A DNA stretch of 64,000 bases from Leptospirales bacterium (GCA_016788865.1 JAEUSB010000075.1:19066-83065), one strand, 5' to 3'; positions 42,522-51,218 are shown, numbered from the stretch's first letter. Numbers and translations: made by a program. The notes: generated by a model from the sequence alone, not told the origin.

Positions 42522-43748
42522 TCAGGCGGCAAGGCCGAGCAGTAGGTACCCTTTCACCTGCCCCAGGCCCTTTATATCGATTGTACCCCGATCCTCAAAC
42601 TTGAATCGCTTCTGGAGCAGCTGGTAGGTAGACTCCGTGACCTGGATCTGGCCTGGTAGACCGTGGGATTCCATGCGCGAAGCGGTGTTCACACTGTCCC
42701 CCCATAGGTCGTAGATGAACTTCTTTTTGCCAATGACCCCGGCCACCGCGTCCCCGGAGTTGATTCCAATGCGGAGCTCCAGAGGCAGCGAATATTTCTC
42801 CTTATACCGTCGAATCGTTGCAAGCATCTCAAGAGCAAACAGAGCAACCCGCTCGGCATGATCGGGCCCAGGATCCGGCAAGCCGCCCACAATCATGTAT
42901 GAGTCCCCAATGGTCTTGATCTTCTCAAGTTGGTGCTTGTCGGCCAGATCATCGAAATCAGAAAATATCTCATTGAGAAGCGACACCACACCCACGGCGG
43001 GCATCTGCCTGGACATCTCAGTAAAGCCTACAATGTCCGAAAAGAGGACCGTACAATTTTCATACCGTTCGGCAATTGTGTCCGGACTTTCACGCAATTT
43101 CTGGATCACAGAAGATGGGAGGATATTCTGGAGAAGACGTTCAGATTTTTCTTGTTCCGCCTGAACATATTTCTCCGATCTTTCGAATGTCCGGTAGATA
43201 TAGTAAGAAAACGCAAGGACGAGAGCACCAAAGCCTATGCGCATTCCCTTGCTTCGTGATAACAGAGATTCTGCTGGGATGGTTATGAATCCAGGGATAG
43301 ACTCATGAAAGAATTCAAAACCTGCATACAGCAGGAAGCACAGTAAGGCCATACCGATTGCCAGAGCCTTCTGCTTACTGGGAAAAATAAAGTAAACAAC
43401 AAGAACGAGCGTGAGCAGGAACAGATGTCCGGGGGCACTCTTCCCAAAGATGAGTGCATTGGTAATTATGAATGCCAGCGAAACGCCTACAAAATACAAC
43501 CGTGCAAGCAAAAGCTTACCGATTCCGTTTAATATGATTGTAAAGAAAAGGAGGGCACAGACGGCCAGCGGAGCAAGCGCGCGCGAAACAGGTACACCAA
43601 AAAAAATGGAAATTGGGCAATTGGCGAGGGCAAAAAAGAAAACTACAAGAGTCAGGCTATTCAGGAGTACAACGTGCTTAATCTCAAACTGGTGCGCCAC
43701 ATGACGAGCCCCGGCATATGCTATCCCATTCCAGAGTAATTGCAGCAT
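42522..43748 (-). CDS. Membrane class III adenylate cyclase
   Basis: 408 residues. About six hydrophobic helices fill residues 25-200. The cyclase domain follows: VLFSDIVGFTEMSRQM holds the first metal aspartate, IKTIGDSYMIVGG the second, GIGINSGDAVAGVIG-like residues the Gly-rich loop (here IGINSGDAVAGVIG), and YDLWGDSVNTASRM the adenine/transition-state block. The K in IKTIGD and the D in DLWGD fit an adenylate rather than guanylate cyclase. It makes cAMP in response to an unknown membrane signal. Confidence 0.92.
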   Translation of the reverse strand: MLQLLWNGIAYAGARHVAHQFEIKHVVLLNSLTLVVFFFALANCPISIFFGVPVSRALAPLAVCALLFFTIILNGIGKLLLARLYFVGVSLAFIITNALIFGKSAPGHLFLLTLVLVVYFIFPSKQKALAIGMALLCFLLYAGFEFFHESIPGFITIPAESLLSRSKGMRIGFGALVLAFSYYIYRTFERSEKYVQAEQEKSERLLQNILPSSVIQKLRESPDTIAERYENCTVLFSDIVGFTEMSRQMPAVGVVSLLNEIFSDFDDLADKHQLEKIKTIGDSYMIVGGLPDPGPDHAERVALFALEMLATIRRYKEKYSLPLELRIGINSGDAVAGVIGKKKFIYDLWGDSVNTASRMESHGLPGQIQVTESTYQLLQKRFKFEDRGTIDIKGLGQVKGYLLLGLAA

Positions 43749-43866
43749 GGCTAGCGTACAATAAATGAGACGCGATGAGATCTGACACCTGCGATTTTCT
43801 AAAATCCCTGGTGGCCTGCCAATAAAACGATTGCAGACGTCATTGATTTAGCACTCACTATCTCTT

Positions 43867-44403
43867 ATGCAACCCCTTCCGACGGTTCGATCGTGCAACA
43901 CGCGTGAGGATTTAGCCAATCACATAGACGAAATCCATGCCGGCCTGTGTGGATTCTTACGCGATGTCCCAGAGGAATTACTTTTCTCTCGGGCAGAGCC
44001 AGAGGGATGGACCGTGGCCAAGAATATCCAGCACATAGCCAGCACAAATCGATTGATGACCAGGTGGATCAACCTGCCCAACTGGATTATCAAGTTGCGG
44101 GGAAAGCCCAGGCAGAACCAACGCCTTGAGGAGTTGCAGCCCACCAATCGTCCAAACCTGTCTAACTACGGAAAGTATCCTGAGCCAGGCCGCGTTCGCC
44201 CCGGCGCGCGCGAAGAGCTGGAAAAGGTCCTGTTAACATCAGCAGCCGGACTAAAGAAGGCAATCTTGAAACGCCCGGAAGCCGAACTGGACAATCTGCC
44301 CGGGTTATTTGGCAAAATGAATCTGAGATCGTTTGTACTATTTTGCCTGAAGCACGGAGTCCATCACGCTGGCGTGGCCCGGACTCGCCTCCTGCAGAAA
44401 TAG
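43867..44403 (+). CDS. DinB-like four-helix protein
   Basis: 178 residues. DinB/YfiT signatures are PEGWTVAKNIQHIASTN near the N-terminus and FCLKHGVHHAGVARTRLL near the C-terminus, giving the three metal-binding histidines. Members include thiol transferases for bacillithiol or mycothiol and damage-inducible proteins. The specific role is unknown. It is convergent with the Agenet-like gene, the stops being two bases apart. Confidence 0.82.
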   Translation: MQPLPTVRSCNTREDLANHIDEIHAGLCGFLRDVPEELLFSRAEPEGWTVAKNIQHIASTNRLMTRWINLPNWIIKLRGKPRQNQRLEELQPTNRPNLSNYGKYPEPGRVRPGAREELEKVLLTSAAGLKKAILKRPEAELDNLPGLFGKMNLRSFVLFCLKHGVHHAGVARTRLLQK

Positions 44404-44404
44404 G

Positions 44405-45112
44405 CTAGTCCTGGATTTCGATGGTGAGTTCAAAATCACCGTCAACAACGTCCTTTGCACCAGCAACACCTATGGCAATGACATCGCGGCGGGTGACGGT
44501 TGGGAACTCTATGCTCTGCGGTTCCGCTGGCTTTGTGAAATCCGGCTGCCCAATCCAGGTTGGGTGGCTCGCTTCACATCTTTGTAAGCCGTACTTCAAA
44601 GGTGGAATATTTTTCCCATCAAACGAGTAGCCGTAAAGATTGATTCGCTTACCGTTCAGAGGTTTAACAGTGATTTTGGCAACAGATCTCTCGGGGATGT
44701 CTATCCAATAGAAGAGGTGATTGCCTTTGAACTCAATATTGCGAATGCCAGGCCAACAGGCTATATCACTTCTCTCTGCCCACGACAAGTCCTTCACAAT
44801 CCTGCCCTCTTTTAGAGAGCCACGTACTTTGACGGTCTTACCGGGAATCGTTTTAATATAGCGGATTCCGGAAATCTCCTTCATTGGCTTCACATCTTTC
44901 TTTTTTACGACCTCGTCATAGCTGCTCGCATATCCATCATAGCTGACCAGATAGCCCGCTTCTTGAACTTCGAGAATTATTGCGGGAAACGTTTTCCCCT
45001 TTGATTCGACCAGTACTCGATCGTTTTCTTTCCACTCCTTTGCCTGCAGACTAAGTGTAACTGATGCAAAGAGTAATATAGCGCTTGTTATGTGAAACAA
45101 TTTGTGGCCCAT
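44405..45112 (-). CDS. Secreted protein with Agenet/Tudor-like domain
   Basis: 235 residues. A signal peptide (ITSAILLFASVTLSLQA) is followed by a domain with KENDRVLVESKGKTFPAIIL and YLVSYDGYASSYDEVV, the pattern of Tudor/Agenet-type beta barrels (residues 27-75). The remainder is beta-rich and unrecognised, with one pair of cysteines (ACWPG, LQRCE). Such domains are usually protein- or nucleic-acid-binding in eukaryotes; here it is extracytoplasmic. Function unknown. Confidence 0.7.
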   Translation of the reverse strand: MGHKLFHITSAILLFASVTLSLQAKEWKENDRVLVESKGKTFPAIILEVQEAGYLVSYDGYASSYDEVVKKKDVKPMKEISGIRYIKTIPGKTVKVRGSLKEGRIVKDLSWAERSDIACWPGIRNIEFKGNHLFYWIDIPERSVAKITVKPLNGKRINLYGYSFDGKNIPPLKYGLQRCEASHPTWIGQPDFTKPAEPQSIEFPTVTRRDVIAIGVAGAKDVVDGDFELTIEIQD

Positions 45113-45215
45113 ATGATGCAGGGGTCACACAGAGACCAGAAATGTCAACCGATAGCCGAAGGGCTGCATTCCAAAAAATTGCTGTAGTCGTTGTGCGGCA
45201 TGGAGTTCCCAGCGA

Positions 45216-47057
45216 TTAGATTTCGATTCTATAGATTGTGAAACTTCGATTCACACCGACCAAATCGTATTTCAAAGCCTCTGGCTTAAACCTCCCTTGC
45301 TCAAGCGCGCTACGTACGTCAGCATTCTCAACAAAGGCTTCTGTGAAAACAATCTGGTGTGCATTTGCAAGTGCTTGAATCTTAGCTGCGAGGTTCACCG
45401 TTGAACCAAAGTAATCGATTCCGCTGTTGAGGTTCACGGCAATACATTGCCCGGTATGAATGGATACGCGAAGCCGAATGGGGGAATCATCGCGCCCCTG
45501 GCCGAAGAGCTTCTGTAGTGCTATACCGGCCCTCAGAGCATCCGGAGGGTTCGCAAAGGAGGCCATAACTGCATCCCCGATGGTCTTGATCACCGCACCA
45601 TTGCATTCCCGCACGACGTTGTAGACATCTTCAAAATGCTTCTTGACCACTGTAAACGCCTGAGCGTCCCCGCTGGTCGCATAGAAGCGTGTTGAGCCGA
45701 CCATATCAGTGAAAAGAATGGTTTGTTCTCCAATTTCAAGCTGCAAATCCGGGGAAAGCGCTTCGCTCGCAAAAATATCGTGAAATTCCTGCAGGTTAAA
45801 CAGGGCCGACGGTTTCAACGCATTTTGATCCCAGGCAGCTTCTTCAATCACAAAGCTCCGCATTTCGCGACTCGGGTTATGAAGAAGCAATTTCAAATCG
45901 TTGCGTGCTTCAATACGCAAATTCTTTCCCGCAATCCATTCCAATTCTTCCTGTGAGGCCTCGGGAGAAATCAGCAATTGACCCGCATTCTTTTCACCCT
46001 TTACTCTCAGTCGATACTTTCCGGACCGGAGCGCAATCTGGGAGCGCCGACTTGCGCCGCCAGGAATATGCTGCTGCATTGCAATGTGTGGCTTCTTGAC
46101 GGGCTCCGCGCTGCAGTAGAAGACTCGGGGCACCACTCGAATGGACGAATGTAAGTGGAACGTAATTTCGAGCGAATTTTCTGCGTCGTTCTCAAACTCG
46201 ATCTCGCAGACCTCACAGGCACCGCGTTTGGGCACATCTCCGAGCGTTCCCACTTCCTGCCTCACCCCTCGGCAATGTGGGCAAATAACGTCCCAGCTAA
46301 TTGTGAGAAGACCCGAACGAGTTGCGTACAGGCAGAGTCTGAGCATTTCTCTCCACGGAACGCTCCACTGGTTGGCCAGGGCTAATGCACGTATGCGATA
46401 AAGATCCAGGTCGTCTGCTGTGGTCAGATAATGAACCAGTTTGTCTACCAGCTCCGGCGAGTTGTTCAGGACCAGGGTTTCACGAATTTGTGCAATGCGA
46501 TTCTCGGCGCCCGAGGTCAGGGTGACCCGGGGTGTAAAGGCAATAGTTGGCGGGGTCTTCTGTTTTGCATGAGCGACTTCCATTTCCTTCAGGATGCGTG
46601 TGTAATTGCGCTTCAAGATGAAGTGAAAACTGGGCAGGACCATGCGTCCGAGCAAATTGGGAATCCAGCCAAAGTAGACCGTCAGGTCAGTCGCTGTGTC
46701 ATTTTCAACAGGATCCAGAACGTAAACAACTCTGAGAAAATGGACAAAACCACGCGAGTACTCCCGGGAATTTGTGAGGCTCTGCTCAGAATTCCAGGCC
46801 CATGGAATCTCAGTCCATTCGCTGACAATTCCAAAGTTAGTGGATGACCCTTTGAGAACTCCATCGCTTTCTTGAAACGTCATTTCGGGCATGGAGATCG
46901 CACGATTGAAGCGTGATGTGTCGGCCAATTGAGGCCAGAGGGCCGCCCGCGGGACCCTCACTCTGAAGTTCCAGATCCAGTTCAGCGGTGAACCCTTTTC
47001 AAGGTACCGGGGCGGCCACGGAAAGTCGGCAAGGAGTTGCTCAAGTGTCATGCGCAC
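45216..47057 (-). CDS. Soluble class III cyclase with lipid-binding-like and zinc-ribbon domains
   Basis: 613 residues. An N-terminal SRPBCC-like region (about 1-160) is followed by a DUF5939-like segment with a zinc ribbon (CPHC and CEVC, about 258-283), a beta-rich stretch, and a C-terminal cyclase (LFTDMVGSTRFYATSGD, AVIKTIGDAVMASF, IHTGQCIAVN, YFGSTVNLAAKIQ). The first and second metal aspartates are present. The usual adenine-selecting D of the DxxGxxVN block is replaced, as in some cyclases with DYFGSTVN. It should make cAMP or act as a regulatory cyclase. GTG 47057 or ATG 47051 is the start. Confidence 0.88.
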   Translation of the reverse strand: MRMTLEQLLADFPWPPRYLEKGSPLNWIWNFRVRVPRAALWPQLADTSRFNRAISMPEMTFQESDGVLKGSSTNFGIVSEWTEIPWAWNSEQSLTNSREYSRGFVHFLRVVYVLDPVENDTATDLTVYFGWIPNLLGRMVLPSFHFILKRNYTRILKEMEVAHAKQKTPPTIAFTPRVTLTSGAENRIAQIRETLVLNNSPELVDKLVHYLTTADDLDLYRIRALALANQWSVPWREMLRLCLYATRSGLLTISWDVICPHCRGVRQEVGTLGDVPKRGACEVCEIEFENDAENSLEITFHLHSSIRVVPRVFYCSAEPVKKPHIAMQQHIPGGASRRSQIALRSGKYRLRVKGEKNAGQLLISPEASQEELEWIAGKNLRIEARNDLKLLLHNPSREMRSFVIEEAAWDQNALKPSALFNLQEFHDIFASEALSPDLQLEIGEQTILFTDMVGSTRFYATSGDAQAFTVVKKHFEDVYNVVRECNGAVIKTIGDAVMASFANPPDALRAGIALQKLFGQGRDDSPIRLRVSIHTGQCIAVNLNSGIDYFGSTVNLAAKIQALANAHQIVFTEAFVENADVRSALEQGRFKPEALKYDLVGVNRSFTIYRIEI

Positions 47058-47097
47058 TCAAGATAAAAGGACGCGCCATAAATGCCCACTGAATTAG

Positions 47098-47127
47098 CAA
47101 TCGCTGCCCCGGCGCGGGCAGCGATTG
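47098..47127 (-). terminator. 12-bp stem hairpin after HiPIP gene
   Basis: CAATCGCTGCCC (47098-47109) pairs perfectly with GGGCAGCGATTG (47116-47127) around a 6-base loop. It lies just past the stop of the leftward HiPIP gene and before the cyclase start. The T tract after it is poor, but the stem is the strongest in the window. Confidence 0.65.
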
Positions 47128-47135
47128 AGAGATAG

Positions 47136-47462
47136 CTAGACTTTTTTAGCCCAGGAAGCGCACCAGCCGGCGGCCTGGATTGGCCCCTTGATAATGGTGC
47201 ATTTTCCGCAACCGGTTCCGGCTGTGAAGAACTGACATGTAGCGCAGGTATCCGCTTTGTCGGTCTTGTCGACGTACTTCAGAGTGGTGCGCATTTCCTT
47301 TTCCGCAGCTGTCAGACCGGACAGGTCCGAGCAGGAATCTGTCTCTGCCACTGGTTCTTCAGCAGGCTTCTTCTTACATGCTGCAAGGAAGCTTACGGCC
47401 ATGCCTGCCACACCAACGGCGGCCCCTTTTTTTAGTAATTCGCGTCTCGATAATTCGTTCAT
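47136..47462 (-). CDS. High-potential iron-sulfur protein (HiPIP), lipoprotein
   Basis: 108 residues from ATG 47462. The N-terminus has a Tat signal (SRRELLKKGA) and a lipobox (FLAAC, C29). Cluster cysteines are C73, C76, C88 and C101: CATC, C88, and GPIQAAGWCASW, which fits the HiPIP pattern C-x(6)-I-x(3)-GWC-x(2)-W exactly. It carries a [4Fe-4S] cluster and shuttles electrons in the periplasm. It is divergent from the PuuD-like/cytochrome pair, with a Fur-like palindrome between them. Confidence 0.93.
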   Translation of the reverse strand: MNELSRRELLKKGAAVGVAGMAVSFLAACKKKPAEEPVAETDSCSDLSGLTAAEKEMRTTLKYVDKTDKADTCATCQFFTAGTGCGKCTIIKGPIQAAGWCASWAKKV

Positions 47463-47556
47463 TATACCCTCCGAAGTTCGAATATAGACCCTTATCGCAA
47501 AACTCAAAGAGGATAACGATTCCAAAACGGCGTGGGGGCACAAACAGGGATGCGCT

Positions 47557-47571
47557 TGATACTCAGTCTCA
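47557..47571. promoter_or_regulatory. Fur-type 7-1-7 operator, site E
   Basis: TGATACTCAGTCTCA: halves TGATACT and TGAGACT around C. It lies 94 bases upstream of the HiPIP start and 93 bases before the PuuD-like start, roughly midway, so it could act on either. Confidence 0.6.
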
Positions 47572-47664
47572 AGAATCCCTTGACAAACTGATATTTGGTA
47601 GTATTTTCATTTGATTCATGAGGTGCGAAGCCAATCGTGGATTACGCACCTCGCGGAGGAATCA

Positions 47665-48384
47665 ATGGAATTAGCACTCTTAAGCAAGTCCGGTATTTAC
47701 TTCTTGCTGAAATGGAGCCACTTCATCTTCGGCATAGCCTGGATTGGAATGCTCTGGTATTTTAACTTTGTTCAGGGTCCCTTCTTTGCTGAAACGGACG
47801 CCAACACAAAAACGGCGGCCACTCAGAAACTCGTCCCACGGGCTCTCTGGTACTTTAGATGGGGCGCGGCTTTTACCGTACTCAGCGGGCTTTTATTGAT
47901 CGGATTGAAATACCACATCGCCAGCGGTGGTGTGATCTCCTTTGGCGAATGGCTTCGCACGGATTGGCCTGTGCGCATTTACCCAGGCATCATCATGGGC
48001 CTTGTAATGGCCGCTAACGTCTGGTTCGTGATCTGGCCTCGTCAGAAGAAGGTTATTGCTGCGGCCAATGGGGAAAAAGTGGAAAACCTCCCGGTACTCG
48101 CCCGCCGTGCCTTTCTCGCATCGCGCACAAACACCCTGTTCTCAATTGGCTTGTTGTTCTTCATGGCCGCGGGAGCAAACCTCGGCACGGTCGTAAACCC
48201 GGCTGGTTCAATCGGCCTGTACTACCTTGTAATTGCTGTCATTGTTGCTCTTCTCGAGATCAACGCATTGGTAGCAACAAACGGCATCACAACCAAGCTT
48301 ATCGAAAAACCGGTCGCGGTAATTCACTTTGGACTCGTTCTCGCGATCATCTTCTACGTGATCCTTGAACTCCTGGTAAAATAA
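47665..48384 (+). CDS. PuuD-type (Urate_ox_N) integral membrane protein
   Basis: 239 residues with six or more helices. The opening LLKWSHFIFGIAWIGMLWYF and FVQGPFF match the membrane part of urate hydroxylase PuuD, and WPVRIYPGIIMGLVMAANVW and a conserved Arg/His-bearing pattern follow. In canonical PuuD a cytochrome c domain is fused at the C-terminus; here a separate cytochrome gene follows. ATG 47665 is preferred because of a perfect GGAGG ribosome site. No other uric acid pathway genes are seen, so the substrate is open. Confidence 0.82.
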   Translation: MELALLSKSGIYFLLKWSHFIFGIAWIGMLWYFNFVQGPFFAETDANTKTAATQKLVPRALWYFRWGAAFTVLSGLLLIGLKYHIASGGVISFGEWLRTDWPVRIYPGIIMGLVMAANVWFVIWPRQKKVIAAANGEKVENLPVLARRAFLASRTNTLFSIGLLFFMAAGANLGTVVNPAGSIGLYYLVIAVIVALLEINALVATNGITTKLIEKPVAVIHFGLVLAIIFYVILELLVK

Positions 48385-48392
48385 GTTCGTTC

Positions 48393-48412
48393 GGGCCGGA
48401 GCAATCCGGCCC
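48393..48412 (+). terminator. Strong GC hairpin between PuuD-like gene and cytochrome c
   Basis: GGGCCGGA and TCCGGCCC with a GCAA tetraloop. It is followed by GTTGTATT rather than a T run, so it may attenuate or stabilise mRNA rather than terminate it. Confidence 0.5.
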
Positions 48413-48440
48413 GTTGTATTAGCTCACTTCGGAACTCACT

Positions 48441-48782
48441 ATGAAATCGTCTGCAATACTTCTAAGTTTTTTGACCATATTCGTTCTTGCGGATTGCAAG
48501 AAGAAAGCAACCGAGGAAGTCACCTCGCCAGAGGAAGAGCTCAAGACTGACGGCCGCAAACTCTACATCGCCAACTGCATTGCATGTCACAGCGGAGATC
48601 CAAAGCAGGACGGGACCGTTGGCCCTTCACTTGCAGGATCCAGCTTTGAACTTCTGAAAGCAAAGCTTATAGAAGGGAAATATCCGGCCGGTTACGCTGG
48701 CAAGCGCCCCATCTCGGGAACCATGCCAAAGTATCCTTTTTCGGACGATCAGATCAAATCGCTTGAGGCGTTCCTCAAGTGA
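48441..48782 (+). CDS. Mono-heme cytochrome c, lipoprotein-type
   Basis: 113 residues. The signal peptide ends VLADC. The heme-attachment motif is CIACH. The axial methionine is probably M in GTMPKYPFSDDQIKSLEAFL, the normal class I C-terminus. It probably accepts electrons from the PuuD-like membrane protein encoded just upstream. Its stop overlaps the start of the next lipoprotein gene (GTGA). Confidence 0.92.
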   Translation: MKSSAILLSFLTIFVLADCKKKATEEVTSPEEELKTDGRKLYIANCIACHSGDPKQDGTVGPSLAGSSFELLKAKLIEGKYPAGYAGKRPISGTMPKYPFSDDQIKSLEAFLK

Positions 48783-49123
48783 GAAGTGCTTCCCTGCAAC
48801 TCGCGTTCGTAGCTCTCGGCACCTGTCTTTCCGTGGCATGCTCGGCCGCGCCCGAGAAAGACAAGAAGCCTCCTGTCTCCACACTCACGCCACAGCCTTT
48901 GATTGAGCTGGAGGGAAAAGTTGAGGTCAAGGGAACAAAGGAAAATCCCACCACGTTCTTCGTGGTTGGCAAGAAGACGTACTCCGTAATTGGCAAACTG
49001 GAACGGATTATTCGCGGCTCTTATAAGAATAAGACTATCAAACTCGCTGGCATCGTTGTTTCGGAACCGGGCGAGAAGCCAGGAATTTTTGATGCAAAAG
49101 AAATTGTCGTAATTCTCTATTGA
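48779..49123 (+). CDS. Small lipoprotein, OB-fold-like
   Basis: 114 residues from GTG 48779, which overlaps the cytochrome stop. The lipobox is SVAC. The body (IELEGKVEVKGTKEN, KTIKLAGIVVSE) is beta-rich and looks like a small OB- or barrel-like fold; I do not recognise it. Its position suggests a role in the redox unit. Confidence 0.72.
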   Translation: MRSASLQLAFVALGTCLSVACSAAPEKDKKPPVSTLTPQPLIELEGKVEVKGTKENPTTFFVVGKKTYSVIGKLERIIRGSYKNKTIKLAGIVVSEPGEKPGIFDAKEIVVILY

Positions 49124-49159
49124 GGTTTACTTCAGCTCACAAGGAGCCGATCAAGAAAC

Positions 49160-49501
49160 ATGTTCCCTCATCCGGATCATCTGCGCGATCCCGTGAATAT
49201 CCTGGGCTACCACTTCGATGACCTTAGCCTTAAACTCGTGATCGACGCCCTACCGGATGCCGTGTGTGCGCGCATCACAAACATGTGCGATCTGAAATTG
49301 CAGCCTCGATTCTACAGAGCCCTGGGTACACAGAGAATGGACCGGATGGGGATTGTTTTGGAGCGAGAAACTTATCCCGATCAGGACAAGGATCAGATCG
49401 TGCAGAACGCTGTCACGAAAACGGTGAATCAGTTGCTGAAGCAAAAACGCATCAGCCCTCGGGGATTGGACTACATTGGCCAGTTGGTGGCAGGTCGCTA
49501 G
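49160..49501 (+). CDS. Small soluble protein, unknown
   Basis: 113 residues, no signal peptide, with AGGAG well upstream of ATG 49160. The sequence is mixed helix and strand (DLSLKLVIDALPDAVCARIT, DQIVQNAVTKTVNQLLKQK). No family is recognised. It closes the rightward run after the cytochrome lipoprotein and faces a possible tiny gene on the opposite strand. Confidence 0.6.
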   Translation: MFPHPDHLRDPVNILGYHFDDLSLKLVIDALPDAVCARITNMCDLKLQPRFYRALGTQRMDRMGIVLERETYPDQDKDQIVQNAVTKTVNQLLKQKRISPRGLDYIGQLVAGR

Positions 49502-49649
49502 AGAAGGCCTTGGCCTCATTGGCCCTACCGAAGGGTCCGCGCTTGGCCAGAAACGCTTCCACTTCGCTGCGAATCCTCTCGATTACACGCCGCTCACGCG
49601 CCGCATGTTCCATAGCCCAAGTTTCTGATTTTTCTTGATCTTGTTTCAT
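49452..49649 (-). CDS. Possible tiny charged-helix protein
   Basis: 65 residues from ATG 49649. The first 45 are an amphipathic, highly charged helix (HAARERRVIERIRSEVEAFL). It lies just downstream of purF on the same strand and overlaps the 3' end of the gene at 49160 by about 50 bases. It could be a real small gene or a chance frame. Confidence 0.35.
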   Translation of the reverse strand: MKQDQEKSETWAMEHAARERRVIERIRSEVEAFLAKRGPFGRANEAKAFSSDLPPTGQCSPIPEG

Positions 49650-49701
49650 AATGCACAAAGTGCATTTTCGTTGTTTCAAATCCGTGGCGGTTTGACGAAG
49701 A

Positions 49702-51186
49702 TTACCGTTCTTCCACCAGGTATTCCGGAAACAGATCCTTCTGGTTTGAATTCTCAGACGTATTGAGAGCCAGGGGATAATTTCCGGAAAAACAGGCATC
49801 ACACCAGCGACGATTGGGGTCTTGATGGCGGACGGCAAGGTGCGCAGAGTCGATGCTCATGTAACCCAGTGAGTCGACATTGAGGTATTTGGTTATCTCT
49901 TCAACTGTATGCGTGGCAGCAATTAATTCGGTTCGCGTTGGGATATCTATGCCGTAATAACATGGGAATTGCGTGGGCGGAGCGCTGATCCGTAGATGGA
50001 TCTCCGTTGCTCCTGCGCGACGAAACATCTTCAACAATTTGCGCGCCGTCGTGCCACGCATGATGGAATCATCCACGACAACCACTCGCTTCCCTTCAAC
50101 GGCAGATCGAATCACGTTGTATTTGATCTTGGCTCCGAAGTCCCGAATGCGCTGTTCAGGTTCGATAAACGTTCTACCTATGTAATGCGATCGAATAAGG
50201 CCCATGGTGAATGGGATCTTGCTGGCTTCCGCAAAACCAATGGCCGCAACAGTAGATGAGTCCGGAACCGGAACAACGACGTCCGCATCCACTGGATGCT
50301 CACGCGCCAATTCTCGCCCGAGGTTCTTTCTGATTTCATAAACAGACTGCTCAAAAATCCGAGAGTCCGGCCGTGAAAAGTAAATGTGTTCGAAAATGCA
50401 CATTGATTCCTGGCGCTTTTCAAAAGGGTGATATGTCGCTATATTTCCCTTTGCGTCGACAGAAACAATCTCTCCGGGTTCCACGTCCCTTTCATAGGTT
50501 GTGTCGGTAATGTCGAAAGCACAGGTCTCGGAAGCAAATACGACAGAACCATCATTGCGCCGACCCATTACGAGGGGTCTGAATCCATTGGGATCACGCA
50601 CTGCGTAAAGAGTCTCGCGCGTCAGTATCAAAAGGCTATAAGCACCTTCCGTTTGCCTGAGCGCGAAGATCAATGCCTCCAGGAAATCGGTTTTGCCACT
50701 GCGGGCCATAAGATGAACAATTACTTCTGAATCGATTGTAGTTTGGAAGATGGAGCCGGACTTCTCAAGTTCATTCCTCAGAGTCCAGGCGTTTACCAGG
50801 TTGCCGTTGTGCGCAAGAGCGAATCCGCCGAGATTGGACTCAACGCGAATTGGCTGCGCATTCCTGAGAAATGAAGCACCTGTGGTGGAGTAACGATTGT
50901 GCCCGATTGCCGCGAATCCAGTCAGATCGCGCAATTTCTCTTCTGTGAAGACCTGGGCAACCTGTCCCATCCCGGCATACCGAAAGAGATGCTGACCATC
51001 TGATGTGACGATTCCAGCGCTTTCCTGGCCCCGATGCTGGAGCGAATAAAGTCCAAGATACGTAAAATTGGCGGCTTCGCGGCAGCCAGAGATGCCGTAT
51101 ATGCCGCATTCTTCGCGAGGGATCTTGTGGTCGTCGTCGCCTGTACCTTTCGAGACAGAGCGAGGGCGATCGGCGCGGAGCCTCAT
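49702..51186 (-). CDS. purF: Amidophosphoribosyltransferase
   Basis: 494 residues. The glutaminase nucleophile follows a short propeptide (REECGIYGISG, C27). The PRPP-binding loop is VVVVDDSIMRGTTARK, and the C-terminus carries the conserved RRWCDACFSGNYP. It makes 5-phosphoribosylamine from PRPP and glutamine, the first step of purine synthesis. It is divergent from pdxH. Start choice within the first 20 codons is uncertain. Confidence 0.96.
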   Translation of the reverse strand: MRLRADRPRSVSKGTGDDDHKIPREECGIYGISGCREAANFTYLGLYSLQHRGQESAGIVTSDGQHLFRYAGMGQVAQVFTEEKLRDLTGFAAIGHNRYSTTGASFLRNAQPIRVESNLGGFALAHNGNLVNAWTLRNELEKSGSIFQTTIDSEVIVHLMARSGKTDFLEALIFALRQTEGAYSLLILTRETLYAVRDPNGFRPLVMGRRNDGSVVFASETCAFDITDTTYERDVEPGEIVSVDAKGNIATYHPFEKRQESMCIFEHIYFSRPDSRIFEQSVYEIRKNLGRELAREHPVDADVVVPVPDSSTVAAIGFAEASKIPFTMGLIRSHYIGRTFIEPEQRIRDFGAKIKYNVIRSAVEGKRVVVVDDSIMRGTTARKLLKMFRRAGATEIHLRISAPPTQFPCYYGIDIPTRTELIAATHTVEEITKYLNVDSLGYMSIDSAHLAVRHQDPNRRWCDACFSGNYPLALNTSENSNQKDLFPEYLVEER

Positions 51187-51218
51187 GAGCTATGATTCTT
51201 GACAAGGCCAGGGAGAAA

